Assembly (NCBI GenBank): GCA_902769535.1
Contig: CACXPH010000010.1
Location: 1-64,000 of the forward strand
Reading direction: 5' to 3'
Length of the DNA stretch: 64,000 bases
DNA from: an uncultured Bacteroidales bacterium
GTDB lineage: Bacteria > Bacteroidota > Bacteroidia > Bacteroidales > Paludibacteraceae
Within the stretch, counting starts at the first letter, position 1, and every line of letters begins with the position of its first letter. The position numbers and the translations under genes are program-made. Positions 22,325 through 32,151 of the stretch are shown piece by piece. The notes under the pieces were generated by a model. That model saw only the letters and a list, made by a program, of their open reading frames with translations. It was not told where the DNA came from and did not search any database.

Positions 22325-25300
22325 TGTGCATAAGCGGCATAATCGCCGTAATATTTGTCAACAAACTCTGTTTGTCCGTAACGCTCACAAGTCTGGAGTA
22401 CGTACGAGAGGATAGCTGCCTCACGATTAGTTGTCGATTCCATAAGATTACGCTGACGACGATTGAGTGAAGCGCTAAAATGCAAGTACTCGACGCAGTT
22501 GGTTGCTACCTTATCCATGATCGCAAGGGCTTTCTCGTCTTCATGCAGCATGAAATACATAGACGCCATCGAAGCGGATGTGTAATCGTACGGGATATTA
22601 TAACCAGGCAGTTGTTCCTCGGCGTAATCAAGCACTTCAAGCGCTTTGTCGCGTTGGTTCTCACGCAGGAGTTGTTCTGCCAGTTGGGCAAACATCATTC
22701 GGTGGGTACGGCACATACGCATGAGGTTTTCGTCGATATATATGCCCGGAATATTCATGTTGCCATAGGCAAACTTATGCATCATATTCTCGTACATCTT
22801 CTCTGTGTTCACACGTGGTTGACCGTCGCGACTACGAACCGGCGTGATCTGGTAAGCCAGACCGGTCAGTTCCATGTACGGTTCGAGACCGAGGTAGTAA
22901 TCGTTTCCTACGGTGGCGCAGAAATACATCGGTCGTTGCCATTTGTTGGTAGAGAGCATCTCCATAATCATCATTTCCGAACGCGTGTACATACGTTTGG
23001 TCTTGAAGAAGATCTGTTCGCCATCCGGAGTCTCGATATAGAGCCGGTCAGACGGGATATAGTTATCACCGTCGCGTGTCTTAGTGCGCGGATCATCCGA
23101 ACGCAGGAAGTTAAACGCTTTCTCCACGCTGATGGGTTGTCCGAGACGGTTGTCCACGCGTGCAATCTCGTTGGTTCCAGGCATGAAATCCTTGTATTCC
23201 CACGAGATAGGCAGGGCTTGCGACTCGTAGTACGGACGCTTCATCTGCGAGATGTACCAGTCGGTCTGCAGGTACGAGAGGTTGCAGACGCGAAGGTCTG
23301 TTCCTACTTCTTCCACCTCTTGGTTGTACCAAAGCGGGAAGGTGTCGTTATCACCGTTGGAGAAGAGGATGGCTTGTGTCTCGCAGGACTTGAGGTAGTT
23401 CGCACCGAAGTCACGGCATGAATAACGCTGGCTGCGGTCGTGGTCATCCCAGTTCTGCTGTGCCATCAAGGCAGGAACACCGAGGCAGAGCAGCGAAGCC
23501 AGAACAGCCACGCAGGTCTTACCCGCTTCGCTCTTGAGAGCGCTGTTAATCCAGTCTACAAGGGCAATCACACCAAGGCCGATCCAGATACAGAACGCAT
23601 AGAACGAACCGGCGTAGGCGTAATCACGCTCACGCGGCTGGTAAGGCGTCTGGTTGAGGTACATGACGATAGCCAAACCGGTCAGGAAGAAGAGCAAGAA
23701 GGTCAGGGTGAAGTTCTCCAAGCCTTTGGCTTTTCCTTCCTTATCACGCTTGCCTAACTGCCAAACGATACCGATGATACCGAGGAGCAGCGGCAGGAAA
23801 TAATAGACGTTATGGCCTTTGTTTTCTTTGAGTTCGGTTGGCAAGAGCGATTGGTCGCCGAGCATCGCATTATCGATGAACGGAATACCGGAGATCCAGT
23901 TACCTTTGGTGATGTCACCATAGGACTGCAAGTCATTCTGACGACCGGCGAAGTTCCACATAAAGTAACGCCAATACATGAAGTTCACTTGGTAGCGGAA
24001 GAAGAAACGCAGGTTCTCTGCAAAAGTCGGACAATATTCCGTTTTCTGTTGGCCGCAGTACTCGTAACGCACGCGTTTTCCTTTGACATTCGCCCACTCT
24101 TTATATGCCTGCACGTGGCTTCCTTGGCTGGAATACATACGCGGGAACGGCATACAGAACTGCGACATATATTTGTACGAAGTCTTGTGGCCTGTTACTA
24201 CGTAATGGTCTTTCTCTCCTTCCACCTTCGGAGCTGGTGCGTACTGAGCATGGCCGACATTTTCCACGGGGATGCACATGTTGCCTTCCACACGCAGTTC
24301 AACAGGTGCATTGTAGGTCTGACCGTAGAACAAAGGACGGTCACCGTACTGCTCACGGTTCAAGTAGTACTTGAGCGAGAAGACGTTATCGGGACTGTTC
24401 TGATCCATCGGAGTGTCGGCATTCGAACGGATGACAAGGGCTGCATACGAGCTGTAACCGATGAGGATAACCGTCACCATGACTGCCGCTGTGTTGAGCC
24501 AACGCAACTGTTTCTTGCGGGTGTACCAGATAGCCCAAACCAAGAAGGCTGCGATGAGTACAAGACACACTGCGAGGCCTGTATTGAACGGACATCCGAA
24601 GCCATTAACGAACAGGAGTTCGAACCATCCGATGAGCGTCGGAACACCCGGAATAATGCCATACAGAATGACCAGCAACACTGCACACGAAGCCAGGAAC
24701 GCATAGATAAGACCTTTCCAACTGAACTCGTATTTACGGAAGTAATAAACGAGTCCGATAGCCGGGATGGTCAAGAGGTTCAACAAGTGCACACCGATGG
24801 AAAGTCCCATGAGGTACATGATCAGGATCAGCCACTTGTCCGAGCCTTCTTCGTCGGCCTTCTCGTCCCATTTGAGGATGAGCCAGAAGACTACCGCTGT
24901 GAAGAGCGATGAAGAGGCATATACTTCCCCTTCGACCGCCGAGAACCAGAAGGTGTCTGAGAAGGTGTAAGCCAATGCGCCGACCGTTCCTGCACCGAGA
25001 AGTGCGATGCCTTTCCATAACGTGTCCGGTTGAACCAACTTGCGAGCGAGGGCCGTAATCGTCCAGAACAAGAAGAGAATGGTGAAGGCACTAGCGAGTG
25101 CAGAAAGAGCATTTACACACATCGCGACGTGCGATGTGTCCGATGCAAACAGACTAAAGAAATGGCCCATGAGCATAAAGAACGGTGCTCCAGGCGGGTG
25201 TCCAACGTCCAGTTTCCAGGCGCTGGAGATGAACTCGCCGCAGTCCCAGAAGGAAGCGGTGGGTTCCATCGTAAGGAGATACGTAGCGGCAGCAACGGCA

Positions 25301-25347
25301 AAAACCAGCCATCCGCAGATCGTATTCCACAATTTGAATTGTTTCAT
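22321..25347 (-). CDS. DUF2723 / GT117 family membrane glycosyltransferase
   Basis: A 1008-residue protein of the DUF2723 family, a GT-C-like fold found in Bacteroidota. The first loop carries the conserved acidic motif TASFWDCGEFISSAWKLDVGHPPGAP. About ten or more hydrophobic segments follow up to residue 600, including VIALVDWI and VLASLLCLGVPALM. The soluble C-terminal part ends with TPR-like helices (LLRENQRDKALEVLDYAEEQLPGY). By analogy with other GT-C enzymes it would transfer sugar from a lipid donor to a periplasmic acceptor; this is family-level inference. First gene of the operon ending at 19938. Confidence 0.9.
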   Translation of the reverse strand: MKQFKLWNTICGWLVFAVAAATYLLTMEPTASFWDCGEFISSAWKLDVGHPPGAPFFMLMGHFFSLFASDTSHVAMCVNALSALASAFTILFLFWTITALARKLVQPDTLWKGIALLGAGTVGALAYTFSDTFWFSAVEGEVYASSSLFTAVVFWLILKWDEKADEEGSDKWLILIMYLMGLSIGVHLLNLLTIPAIGLVYYFRKYEFSWKGLIYAFLASCAVLLVILYGIIPGVPTLIGWFELLFVNGFGCPFNTGLAVCLVLIAAFLVWAIWYTRKKQLRWLNTAAVMVTVILIGYSSYAALVIRSNADTPMDQNSPDNVFSLKYYLNREQYGDRPLFYGQTYNAPVELRVEGNMCIPVENVGHAQYAPAPKVEGEKDHYVVTGHKTSYKYMSQFCMPFPRMYSSQGSHVQAYKEWANVKGKRVRYEYCGQQKTEYCPTFAENLRFFFRYQVNFMYWRYFMWNFAGRQNDLQSYGDITKGNWISGIPFIDNAMLGDQSLLPTELKENKGHNVYYFLPLLLGIIGIVWQLGKRDKEGKAKGLENFTLTFLLFFLTGLAIVMYLNQTPYQPRERDYAYAGSFYAFCIWIGLGVIALVDWINSALKSEAGKTCVAVLASLLCLGVPALMAQQNWDDHDRSQRYSCRDFGANYLKSCETQAILFSNGDNDTFPLWYNQEVEEVGTDLRVCNLSYLQTDWYISQMKRPYYESQALPISWEYKDFMPGTNEIARVDNRLGQPISVEKAFNFLRSDDPRTKTRDGDNYIPSDRLYIETPDGEQIFFKTKRMYTRSEMMIMEMLSTNKWQRPMYFCATVGNDYYLGLEPYMELTGLAYQITPVRSRDGQPRVNTEKMYENMMHKFAYGNMNIPGIYIDENLMRMCRTHRMMFAQLAEQLLRENQRDKALEVLDYAEEQLPGYNIPYDYTSASMASMYFMLHEDEKALAIMDKVATNCVEYLHFSASLNRRQRNLMESTTNREAAILSYVLQTCERYGQTEFVDKYYGDYAAYAQ

Positions 25348-25387
25348 TTTATCATTAATTTTAAGCTTATGTACACAAAAAAGCGTG

Positions 25388-25395
25388 CAAAATTA
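25388..25395 (-). promoter_or_regulatory. Bacteroidota -7 element for the DUF2723 operon
   Basis: TAATTTTG on the minus strand, 41 bases before ATG at 25347. Confidence 0.6.
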
Positions 25396-25468
25396 CAAAA
25401 TGTTTTTCACATACACAAATAATTTTGAAAAAAAATCGCGCGCGCTTGCACATATAAAAAAAAAGTTG

Positions 25469-25476
25469 TATCTTTG
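25469..25476 (+). promoter_or_regulatory. Bacteroidota -7 element for the polysaccharide locus
   Basis: TATCTTTG, 130 bases before the first gene of the polysaccharide locus. The leader between them holds the 11-base array. Confidence 0.7.
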
Positions 25477-25525
25477 CGGGCTATTTTGTATGTGCCCAAA
25501 TACGGATTTTTAGATTGACGACAGC

Positions 25526-25569
25526 ACAAACATAGGACAAACATAGGACATACATAGCATAAACATACG
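25526..25569. repeat. 11-base tandem array in the polysaccharide operon leader
   Basis: Four 11-base units (ACAAACATAGG twice, ACATACATAGC, ATAAACATACG) in exact register, with fading register for two more. It lies between promoter and first start codon. Three of four plus-strand units contain TAG. Confidence 0.85.
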
Positions 25570-25605
25570 ATCACCCTTTGACATAATATATAAACAAAAA
25601 ATAAC

Positions 25606-26361
25606 ATGATTAACGTTGGAATTATCGGATGCGGCTTCGTGGGAGGAGCCCTGAAAAACTGGTTGGAGAACAACAACCCGGAGTGTAAACTTTTTATCAG
25701 CGACCCGTACAAGGGTTACAATGACGATCTGAGCAACATTGACATTGCGTTCTTGCAGATTCATGTGCCGACCGAAGAGGATGGCACGCAGGATTTGACG
25801 CTCATGAAAGAGTTGATCAAGAATCTGCCGGATGTACCGGTGTTCGTTCGTACGACTATTCTGCCGGGCACAAGCGAGATGCTTACTCGTGAGACCGGAC
25901 ATAATGTGTATTACATGCCGGAGTTTTTGACCGAGCGCACATTCATCGAGGACTTCAACAAGCAGACGATGGTCTTTACGGGTGCACAGGATTTACTGAC
26001 GAAGATTTTCGTGGGTAAGAAATTTACCGTAATGAGTCCGCTAGAGGCTGAGTTGACCAAATACATGCATAATGTGTTCGGCGCGTACAAAGTGACCTAT
26101 TTCAATGCTTGCAAGGAATATTGCGAGAAGATGGGTGCGGACTGGCGCAAGGTACATACGGGAGTGCTGTTGAGCGGTTATATCAACGACACGCACACTT
26201 ATGTTCCGGGACCGGACGGTAAGTTCGGTTACGGCGGTAAGTGCTTCCCGAAAGATGTAAATGCTTTCGCAAAAATGACGGAAGGCACATCGTTAGGAAC
26301 ACTTTTGGAACATTTACATGAACTCAATGTCCACTTCCGTGGATTCGAAGAAAAAATCTAA
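25606..26361 (+). CDS. Short UDP-glucose/GDP-mannose dehydrogenase-like protein
   Basis: A 251-residue protein matching only the first two domains of UDP-sugar dehydrogenases: Rossmann motif [24 protein letters not shown] (equivalent to EFLRE), [15 protein letters not shown] with the catalytic Lys and Asn, and [15 protein letters not shown] with the catalytic Cys. The third, UDP-binding domain is absent; normal enzymes have about 390-450 residues. Active-site residues are kept, so it may bind a different substrate, complete its site through a partner, or be a regulator. It is first in the locus, one base before a full-length homologue. Confidence 0.8.
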   Translation: MINVGIIGCGFVGGALKNWLENNNPECKLFISDPYKGYNDDLSNIDIAFLQIHVPTEEDGTQDLTLMKELIKNLPDVPVFVRTTILPGTSEMLTRETGHNVYYMPEFLTERTFIEDFNKQTMVFTGAQDLLTKIFVGKKFTVMSPLEAELTKYMHNVFGAYKVTYFNACKEYCEKMGADWRKVHTGVLLSGYINDTHTYVPGPDGKFGYGGKCFPKDVNAFAKMTEGTSLGTLLEHLHELNVHFRGFEEKI

Positions 26362-26362
26362 T

Positions 26363-27628
26363 ATGAAAATTGCAGTTGCAGGAACGGGTTATGTGGGGCT
26401 GAGTATAGCCACCCTACTCGCTCAGCACCATGACGTAACGGCCGTAGATGTCGTGCCGGAGAAGGTGGAGATGATCAATCGCCGCCAATCGCCTATTCAG
26501 GACGAATATATCGAGAAGTATCTGAAGGGGGAAGGGTTATCGGTTACGGGTGAGCGGATTTCGCTTAACCTCACCGCTACACTCGATGCGGAAGCGGCTT
26601 ATAAGGACGCTGAATACGTGGTTATTGCCGCGCCAACGAACTACGACCCGCATCGTAACTATTTCGACACGTCGGCCGTGGAGAACGTGATTGAGACTGT
26701 TTTGCGTGTAAACAAGCAGGCTATATTGGTGATTAAGTCCACTATTCCGGTGGGATACACCAAGTCCGTTCGCGAAAAATACGGGTGCGACAATATTCTT
26801 TTCTCACCGGAGTTCCTGCGTGAGAGCAAGGCGCTTTACGACAACCTTTATCCGAGTCGTATCATTGTCGGAACGGTTTTAGAGGACGAACGTTTAGTGA
26901 AAGCGGCAGAACGTTTTGCGGGACTGCTCAAAGAAGGTGCGATCAAGGAGGAAATCGAGGTGCGTATCATGGGCTTGACCGAAGCGGAAGCTGTTAAGTT
27001 GTTCGCGAATACGTATCTGGCGCTGCGCGTGAGCTATTTCAACGAGTTGGACACCTACGCAGAGATGAAAGGTCTGGATACGCAGTCTATTATCGATGGC
27101 GTGTGTCTGGATCCGCGTATCGGTACGCATTACAACAACCCGTCGTTCGGTTATGGCGGTTACTGTCTGCCGAAAGACACGAAGCAGTTGTTGGCTAACT
27201 ATGCCGATGTACCCGAGAACCTGATTGGTGCTATTGTAGAGAGTAACCGCACTCGTAAGGACTTCATCGCCGACCGTGTGCTAGCTAAAGCCGGATACTA
27301 TGATTACTACCAGCGTGGTGATTTTGACGCGCATCAAGAACACACCTGCGTCATTGGTGTGTACCGTTTGACCATGAAGTCCAATAGCGATAATTTCCGT
27401 CAATCGAGCATCCAAGGCATCATGAAACGCGTGAAAGCCAAGGGTGCACAGGTCATTATCTACGAGCCGACATTGGAGAATGGAACGACGTTCTTTGGCA
27501 GCGAAGTGGTTAATGATTTGGCACAATTCAAGCTTCGCAGTCAAGCTATCATAGCTAACCGCTATGATGCGGTATTGGACGACGTGAAAGAGAAAGTATA
27601 TACGCGAGATATTTTCAGAAGGGATTAG
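26363..27628 (+). CDS. ugd: UDP-glucose 6-dehydrogenase
   Basis: A 421-residue enzyme oxidising UDP-glucose to UDP-glucuronate with two NAD. It has [70 protein letters not shown] and the catalytic-Cys motif [16 protein letters not shown]. The C-terminal UDP-binding domain is present. ATG at 26363 is chosen because the domain starts there. It supplies an acidic sugar for the polysaccharide made by the downstream genes. Confidence 0.93.
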   Translation: MKIAVAGTGYVGLSIATLLAQHHDVTAVDVVPEKVEMINRRQSPIQDEYIEKYLKGEGLSVTGERISLNLTATLDAEAAYKDAEYVVIAAPTNYDPHRNYFDTSAVENVIETVLRVNKQAILVIKSTIPVGYTKSVREKYGCDNILFSPEFLRESKALYDNLYPSRIIVGTVLEDERLVKAAERFAGLLKEGAIKEEIEVRIMGLTEAEAVKLFANTYLALRVSYFNELDTYAEMKGLDTQSIIDGVCLDPRIGTHYNNPSFGYGGYCLPKDTKQLLANYADVPENLIGAIVESNRTRKDFIADRVLAKAGYYDYYQRGDFDAHQEHTCVIGVYRLTMKSNSDNFRQSSIQGIMKRVKAKGAQVIIYEPTLENGTTFFGSEVVNDLAQFKLRSQAIIANRYDAVLDDVKEKVYTRDIFRRD

Positions 27629-28983
27629 TGGCTGAAAAAGTAGAGCACATAGGAACGCGTGAGATTGCATGGAGTTATGCCGGAACAGCCTTTATGATTG
27701 GTGCCGGTGTGATTCTGTTGCCGTTTATCTTGCATAAGATGCCGCAAGAGACGGTGGGTATCTGGAATATATTCCAGACGATCACGTTCTTGGTGCTGTT
27801 ACTCGATTTCGGTTTCAGGCCTTCGTTTGCACGAAATATCAGTTATATCTTCTCGGGCGTCAAGAGCCTGCAGAAAGAAGGTGTCGTGCATACAACGGCT
27901 GATGCAGAGGTGGATTACGGACTGCTGAAAGGCACGCTCACGGCCATGCGGCGTTTTTACCGGTGGATAGCGTTGGGTGTGTTTGCGTTATTGGCAACAG
28001 CAGGTACGGCGTATTTCTGTTATATATTGCAGAAATACTCGGGTGATCGGCAAGATGCGTTGATTGCGTGGATACTGCTGATTGCCATCAACTGCTATAA
28101 CCTCTACACCTTCTATTACGACGCGTTGCTGACCGGAAAGGGATATATCACTCGTATTCAGCAGATTAATATGTTGGGACAGGCGGTGTATATCGGTTTA
28201 GCAATTGGTCTGATCTATGCCGGTTTGGGTCTGACAGCGATCGTTGGATCCCAGTTAGTCTCCACCGTCATTCGCCGCGTGCTCACCTATTGGGTGTTCT
28301 TCACACCGGAACTGAAGGCACATCTGCGTGAGGCGGAATCGAATGAGCCCAAAGGAATCTTGCAGGCCATTACTCCTAACGCCATTAAGATCGGTTTGAC
28401 GCAGTTAGGCGGTTTTTTGGTGAACAAGTCCGCTATACTGATCGGTTCGGCGTTCCTGACGCTGGAGCAGGTGGCTTGTTACGGCATCACGATGCAGGTG
28501 ATGGATATATTGGCACGTTGTGCGACCGTTTTCTACCAATCGTACATGCCGAAACTGGCACAATGCCGCGTAGAGAACGACCTGAAGAGTCTGAGACATT
28601 ATTATCTGCTTTGTACAGGCAGTCTGTGGGCTGTGTATCTGTTAGGCGGTATACTTTGGGTGTTCTTGGGACAGTGGGCTTTGGATCTTATCGGCAGTCA
28701 GACCTCGTTTGTGCCGGTTGTTATGCTATGTGTAATGCTGTTTATCAGCGCACTGGAGCATAATCATGCCGTTTCGGCGGGCTTTATCATGGCAGATAAT
28801 AAAATACCGTTCTTCATCCCATCGCTGGTCAGCGGAGCGGCAACAGTTATATTGTTGTGGGTCTTCCTTAGTCCATTCCAGATGGGAATATGGGGATTGA
28901 TTTTAGCGCCGGGGCTGGCACAATTGGCTTACCAGAACTGGAAATGGCCGAGTGTAGTCATTAAGGAATTATGGTGCAAATGA
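27628..28983 (+). CDS. Polysaccharide flippase (Wzx-like, MATE/MOP superfamily)
   Basis: A 451-residue protein with about 12 hydrophobic segments beginning WSYAGTAFMIGAGVILLPFILH. The weak conservation and helix pattern match Wzx O-unit flippases, and pairing with a Wzy-like polymerase and an initiating transferase in the same locus supports this. It uses GTG at 27628, sharing a base with the ugd stop. It would move lipid-linked repeat units across the inner membrane. Confidence 0.82.
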   Translation: MAEKVEHIGTREIAWSYAGTAFMIGAGVILLPFILHKMPQETVGIWNIFQTITFLVLLLDFGFRPSFARNISYIFSGVKSLQKEGVVHTTADAEVDYGLLKGTLTAMRRFYRWIALGVFALLATAGTAYFCYILQKYSGDRQDALIAWILLIAINCYNLYTFYYDALLTGKGYITRIQQINMLGQAVYIGLAIGLIYAGLGLTAIVGSQLVSTVIRRVLTYWVFFTPELKAHLREAESNEPKGILQAITPNAIKIGLTQLGGFLVNKSAILIGSAFLTLEQVACYGITMQVMDILARCATVFYQSYMPKLAQCRVENDLKSLRHYYLLCTGSLWAVYLLGGILWVFLGQWALDLIGSQTSFVPVVMLCVMLFISALEHNHAVSAGFIMADNKIPFFIPSLVSGAATVILLWVFLSPFQMGIWGLILAPGLAQLAYQNWKWPSVVIKELWCK

Positions 28984-29789
28984 AAAAGTTGTCTGTTATC
29001 ATAGTGACGTATAATTCGGAATCGGACATCTACGGATGTCTGGAGGCTTTGTTTGCGCACAATGACCTAGGCGATGCGTTAGAGGTTATTGTGGTGGACA
29101 ATAACAGCCGGGATTTTGCGCACATGCAGAGCGAGTTGCAGCGGTTATACGGCGAACGGATTACCCTACTTCGTAATACGCAGAACGGAGGATACGGACT
29201 AGGCAATAATGTTGGTATTCGTCAGGCCTCGTCTCCTGTGGTCATGATTATGAACCCTGATGTACGATTGGTGCAGATGTCGTTTAGGGAGATTGTCTCG
29301 CTGTATGAGCAGGACAAAAACCTAGCCATTTGTGGATTTAAACAGATTGTCAATCTCGATGGCAAGCGAGGCACGTCCTTCTCCATGCTCAACCATTATA
29401 ATGGTTTGCTTCGATTGGTCGGAGGGGTGTTAGCGAACCGATTGAACTGTTTCTGCGGGAGATTTATGTATTTCTGCGGTGCATGTTTCTGTGTACGAAA
29501 AGCGTTCTTCGAGAAAGCGGGACTGTTTGATGAAGCGATTTTCCTCTATGGAGAGGAGAACGACATCCATTATCGGATCCACAAGGCATTCCCGGAAGCA
29601 CATGACGTTTATTTAAGGAAAGCTGTTTACCTGCACCCGACGGAAGACAGACCCTATTCGGAAAAGGCGGTACAACTGCGCATACAATCCAATGAATACG
29701 TCATGCGCAAACAAGGGCGTAAACAAGGAACCTATATCCGCAGCGAGGAACAACGACTTAAATGGTCAGGACTATTGAGTAGACAATGA
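28971..29789 (+). CDS. Glycosyltransferase family 2 (rhamnosyltransferase-like)
   Basis: A 272-residue GT-A enzyme: LSVIIVTYNSESDIYGCLEAL, VVDNNSRD, NGGYGLGNNVGIRQA and the DXD-like MNPDVRL; then ACFCVRKAFFEKAGLFDEAIFLYGEENDIHYRI with the catalytic region. The pattern resembles WbbL-type rhamnosyltransferases but sugar and acceptor cannot be set. ATG at 28971 overlaps the flippase gene; ATG at 28980 is equally possible. Cytoplasmic, acting on lipid-linked intermediates. Confidence 0.88.
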   Translation: MVQMKKLSVIIVTYNSESDIYGCLEALFAHNDLGDALEVIVVDNNSRDFAHMQSELQRLYGERITLLRNTQNGGYGLGNNVGIRQASSPVVMIMNPDVRLVQMSFREIVSLYEQDKNLAICGFKQIVNLDGKRGTSFSMLNHYNGLLRLVGGVLANRLNCFCGRFMYFCGACFCVRKAFFEKAGLFDEAIFLYGEENDIHYRIHKAFPEAHDVYLRKAVYLHPTEDRPYSEKAVQLRIQSNEYVMRKQGRKQGTYIRSEEQRLKWSGLLSRQ

Positions 29790-31015
29790 TAAACAGAGAG
29801 CGCATAATAGCCTTTTTGCAGTGGTTTATACTACTGGCATTATTTGCATACGACGGGTTTACCTACCTGCCGGAAGAGAGCAACTTTGCGCTATTAAAGA
29901 GTATTTACTATACGGTCATCTTTGTGGCGTTTGTATTTATCATCACGTTGCAGACTCGCCAGGGACGCATACCACACATAGATGTCGGACGTGTGTCGTA
30001 TATGGCACAAGCTTTCATATGGCTGTATTTCATACGTTTGTTCTACGATTTCATGGTTGCAGGCGTTCATCAGGAAATTGTCACCAACCCCTTTGCAGCG
30101 GTATTCCTATATGTCAATGCCGCTATTATCCCGTTCTACGGGCTTTGTTGTTTCCGCTGGGAACTGATCGATTTGCGAAAACTAAATACGGCTATTCTTC
30201 TTATTTTTCTTACCATGGGAATGGTAAGTATGTATTATATTTTCACAGGAAAAGCGCTGGAATATATCGGGTCAGACGGACGATTTATGGGAAATGCCTC
30301 GATGGATACGATTGCTTTTGGCCATTTAGGTACTTCTTTGGTGCTGATGGCGCTATCCCTATTCTATCAGTCAGACATACGATTATGGCACAAGCTGCTG
30401 AGTATAAGCGCTATTGTAGCGGGGCTATTCATCTCTGTTGCCGCCGGTTCACGCGGTGCGCTGGTTGCTTTGGTGGTATGCTTCATCGCTTATCTGTACA
30501 TGAACGGGCACAAGATGAAAATTCTTATCGGTTTGCCTGTTTTAGCCGTTCTTTTCCTGGCATTATTACCCATTCTTAACGATATATTGGCTTCGTTCGG
30601 CAATCAGGCATTAGAGCGTTTACATGCCTCTATATATGATCCGAACAGTATGGCAGCCGGTGTAACCAGCGGACGCGACGTGTTATACAAGAAGGCTTGG
30701 GATAACTTCATAGACAGTCCGTTACTGGGTTCATCGCTTTTTGTGGACGGCGAATATGTGCATAACAGCGTGTTTGAGTCGTTCCTGGGTTTAGGCATCT
30801 TCGGCGGATTGCTGTTTGTCGGCCTGCTGGTCTATACGTTCATCAAGGCCATACAATTAGGCGAACAGGACAAACGCTATTTGTTTGTAGCGCTGTTATT
30901 TATACAATATCTCCTCTACAGCCTCTTCTCGCGTACGTTGAGTATGCTGCCGCAATTCTGGCTGTCGATGTTTTTGGTCATCATTTACCACTCTAAAGAA
31001 AAATCCATCGCATGA
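29786..31015 (+). CDS. O-antigen polymerase/ligase-like membrane protein (Wzy-like)
   Basis: A 409-residue protein with 10-12 hydrophobic segments and a periplasmic loop ending GVTSGRDVLYKKAWDNFIDSPLLGSSLF, the R-x-x-x-(W) and LxGxG-like pattern of the Wzy_C/O-antigen ligase family. Its place in a locus with Wzx and an initiating transferase favours polymerase. It overlaps both neighbours by 4 bases. Confidence 0.82.
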   Translation: MINRERIIAFLQWFILLALFAYDGFTYLPEESNFALLKSIYYTVIFVAFVFIITLQTRQGRIPHIDVGRVSYMAQAFIWLYFIRLFYDFMVAGVHQEIVTNPFAAVFLYVNAAIIPFYGLCCFRWELIDLRKLNTAILLIFLTMGMVSMYYIFTGKALEYIGSDGRFMGNASMDTIAFGHLGTSLVLMALSLFYQSDIRLWHKLLSISAIVAGLFISVAAGSRGALVALVVCFIAYLYMNGHKMKILIGLPVLAVLFLALLPILNDILASFGNQALERLHASIYDPNSMAAGVTSGRDVLYKKAWDNFIDSPLLGSSLFVDGEYVHNSVFESFLGLGIFGGLLFVGLLVYTFIKAIQLGEQDKRYLFVALLFIQYLLYSLFSRTLSMLPQFWLSMFLVIIYHSKEKSIA

Positions 31016-32145
31016 AGATTCATATTCTGACATCTTGCTTCTATCCGGAACTGCACCCAAGAGCCTTCAGGGCTTTTGAGTTGGCTCGTGAATTGGCACG
31101 ACAAGGTGATGCGGTGCAAGTAAGCGTTCTTACTCGCGTTCAAGACTTTAACTACAAGGCAATGGAAGAAGAGTACGGTTTTCATATTCAGATTCTTGAC
31201 TTATATCAGCGTCAACTGGGCCAAACCGAGCAAACGGGTCTGTCACTGACGTCTGCTAAGAAGTGGAAGCAGAAGTTATTCCGTATTCATCGTTTCTTTG
31301 TGGAATATATGCTGGCAGGAAACCTGCTGCGCTACGCACCAAGAATAGCACGGCAACTGATTGTAGAGCCGGATACAGACTTGTTCATCGCCCTCTCTAC
31401 TCCATTTATGGATATCTTGGCCGGAACTTTGTACCGCAAGAAGCACGCACTGCCGAATACCCGTTTTATTGCAGACAGCGGCGATCCGTTCTCCGGTAGT
31501 CAGCAAACCAAAAGGGCTATCTATTTGCGTTGGCTGGAGAGATGGGTATATAGATATTATGACTATCTGACAGCACCTACGGAAGCGGCTATTCCGGCAT
31601 ACCAAAAGGTGATTGAACCCGATAAGATACGGATTATCCCGCAAGGTTTCAATTTCGCTGCCACACCAATCGCCACCTATAATAAAAATGCGGTTCCCAC
31701 GTTTGCGTATGCCGGCGTTTTCTATCAAGACATCCGCAATCCGGAGTTCTTATTGGGATATCTGGCAAAACAAGACAAACCATTCCTGTTCCGAATCTAT
31801 CTGCGGCACAAGGATCCGTTTACCGATACGATACTAAGTGCCTATCACGACGTATTAGGAAATCGTCTGGATATTCAGTATGGCGTAGAGCGCAAGCAAC
31901 TTATTTATGAATTAAGTCAATGCGATTTTCTGGTCAATATCGGAAACAACAATAGCACGCAACTGCCGTCCAAATTGATTGATTATGGCATTACCAAGCG
32001 TCCTGTTTTCCAATGCGACAAAGCGCATTTTGACCAATCGGTCTTTGAACAATATCTGTCAGGTAAATATACGGCCAACACACCAATAGATGTTACGCCC
32101 TATGCCATTGAAACAATCGCTAAGTCCTTTAAGAAATTAAAATAA
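31012..32145 (+). CDS. Glycosyltransferase family 4-like
   Basis: A 377-residue GT-B enzyme: MKIHILTSCFYPELHPRAFRAFELARELA at the N-terminus, SGDPFSGSQQTKRAIYLRWLERWVYRYYD before a TAPTEAAIPAYQ segment, RIIPQGFNF starting the second domain, and VNIGNNNSTQLPSKLIDYGITKRPVF in place of the usual E-x7-E nucleotide-sugar motif. It makes one linkage of the repeat unit; sugar unknown. Confidence 0.85.
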   Translation: MKIHILTSCFYPELHPRAFRAFELARELARQGDAVQVSVLTRVQDFNYKAMEEEYGFHIQILDLYQRQLGQTEQTGLSLTSAKKWKQKLFRIHRFFVEYMLAGNLLRYAPRIARQLIVEPDTDLFIALSTPFMDILAGTLYRKKHALPNTRFIADSGDPFSGSQQTKRAIYLRWLERWVYRYYDYLTAPTEAAIPAYQKVIEPDKIRIIPQGFNFAATPIATYNKNAVPTFAYAGVFYQDIRNPEFLLGYLAKQDKPFLFRIYLRHKDPFTDTILSAYHDVLGNRLDIQYGVERKQLIYELSQCDFLVNIGNNNSTQLPSKLIDYGITKRPVFQCDKAHFDQSVFEQYLSGKYTANTPIDVTPYAIETIAKSFKKLK

Positions 32146-32151
32146 TTTAAT

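Noticed and set aside
26318..26362. Longer start for UDP-glucose 6-dehydrogenase
   Set aside because: It would overlap the preceding gene in another frame; the Rossmann fold begins at ATG 26363.
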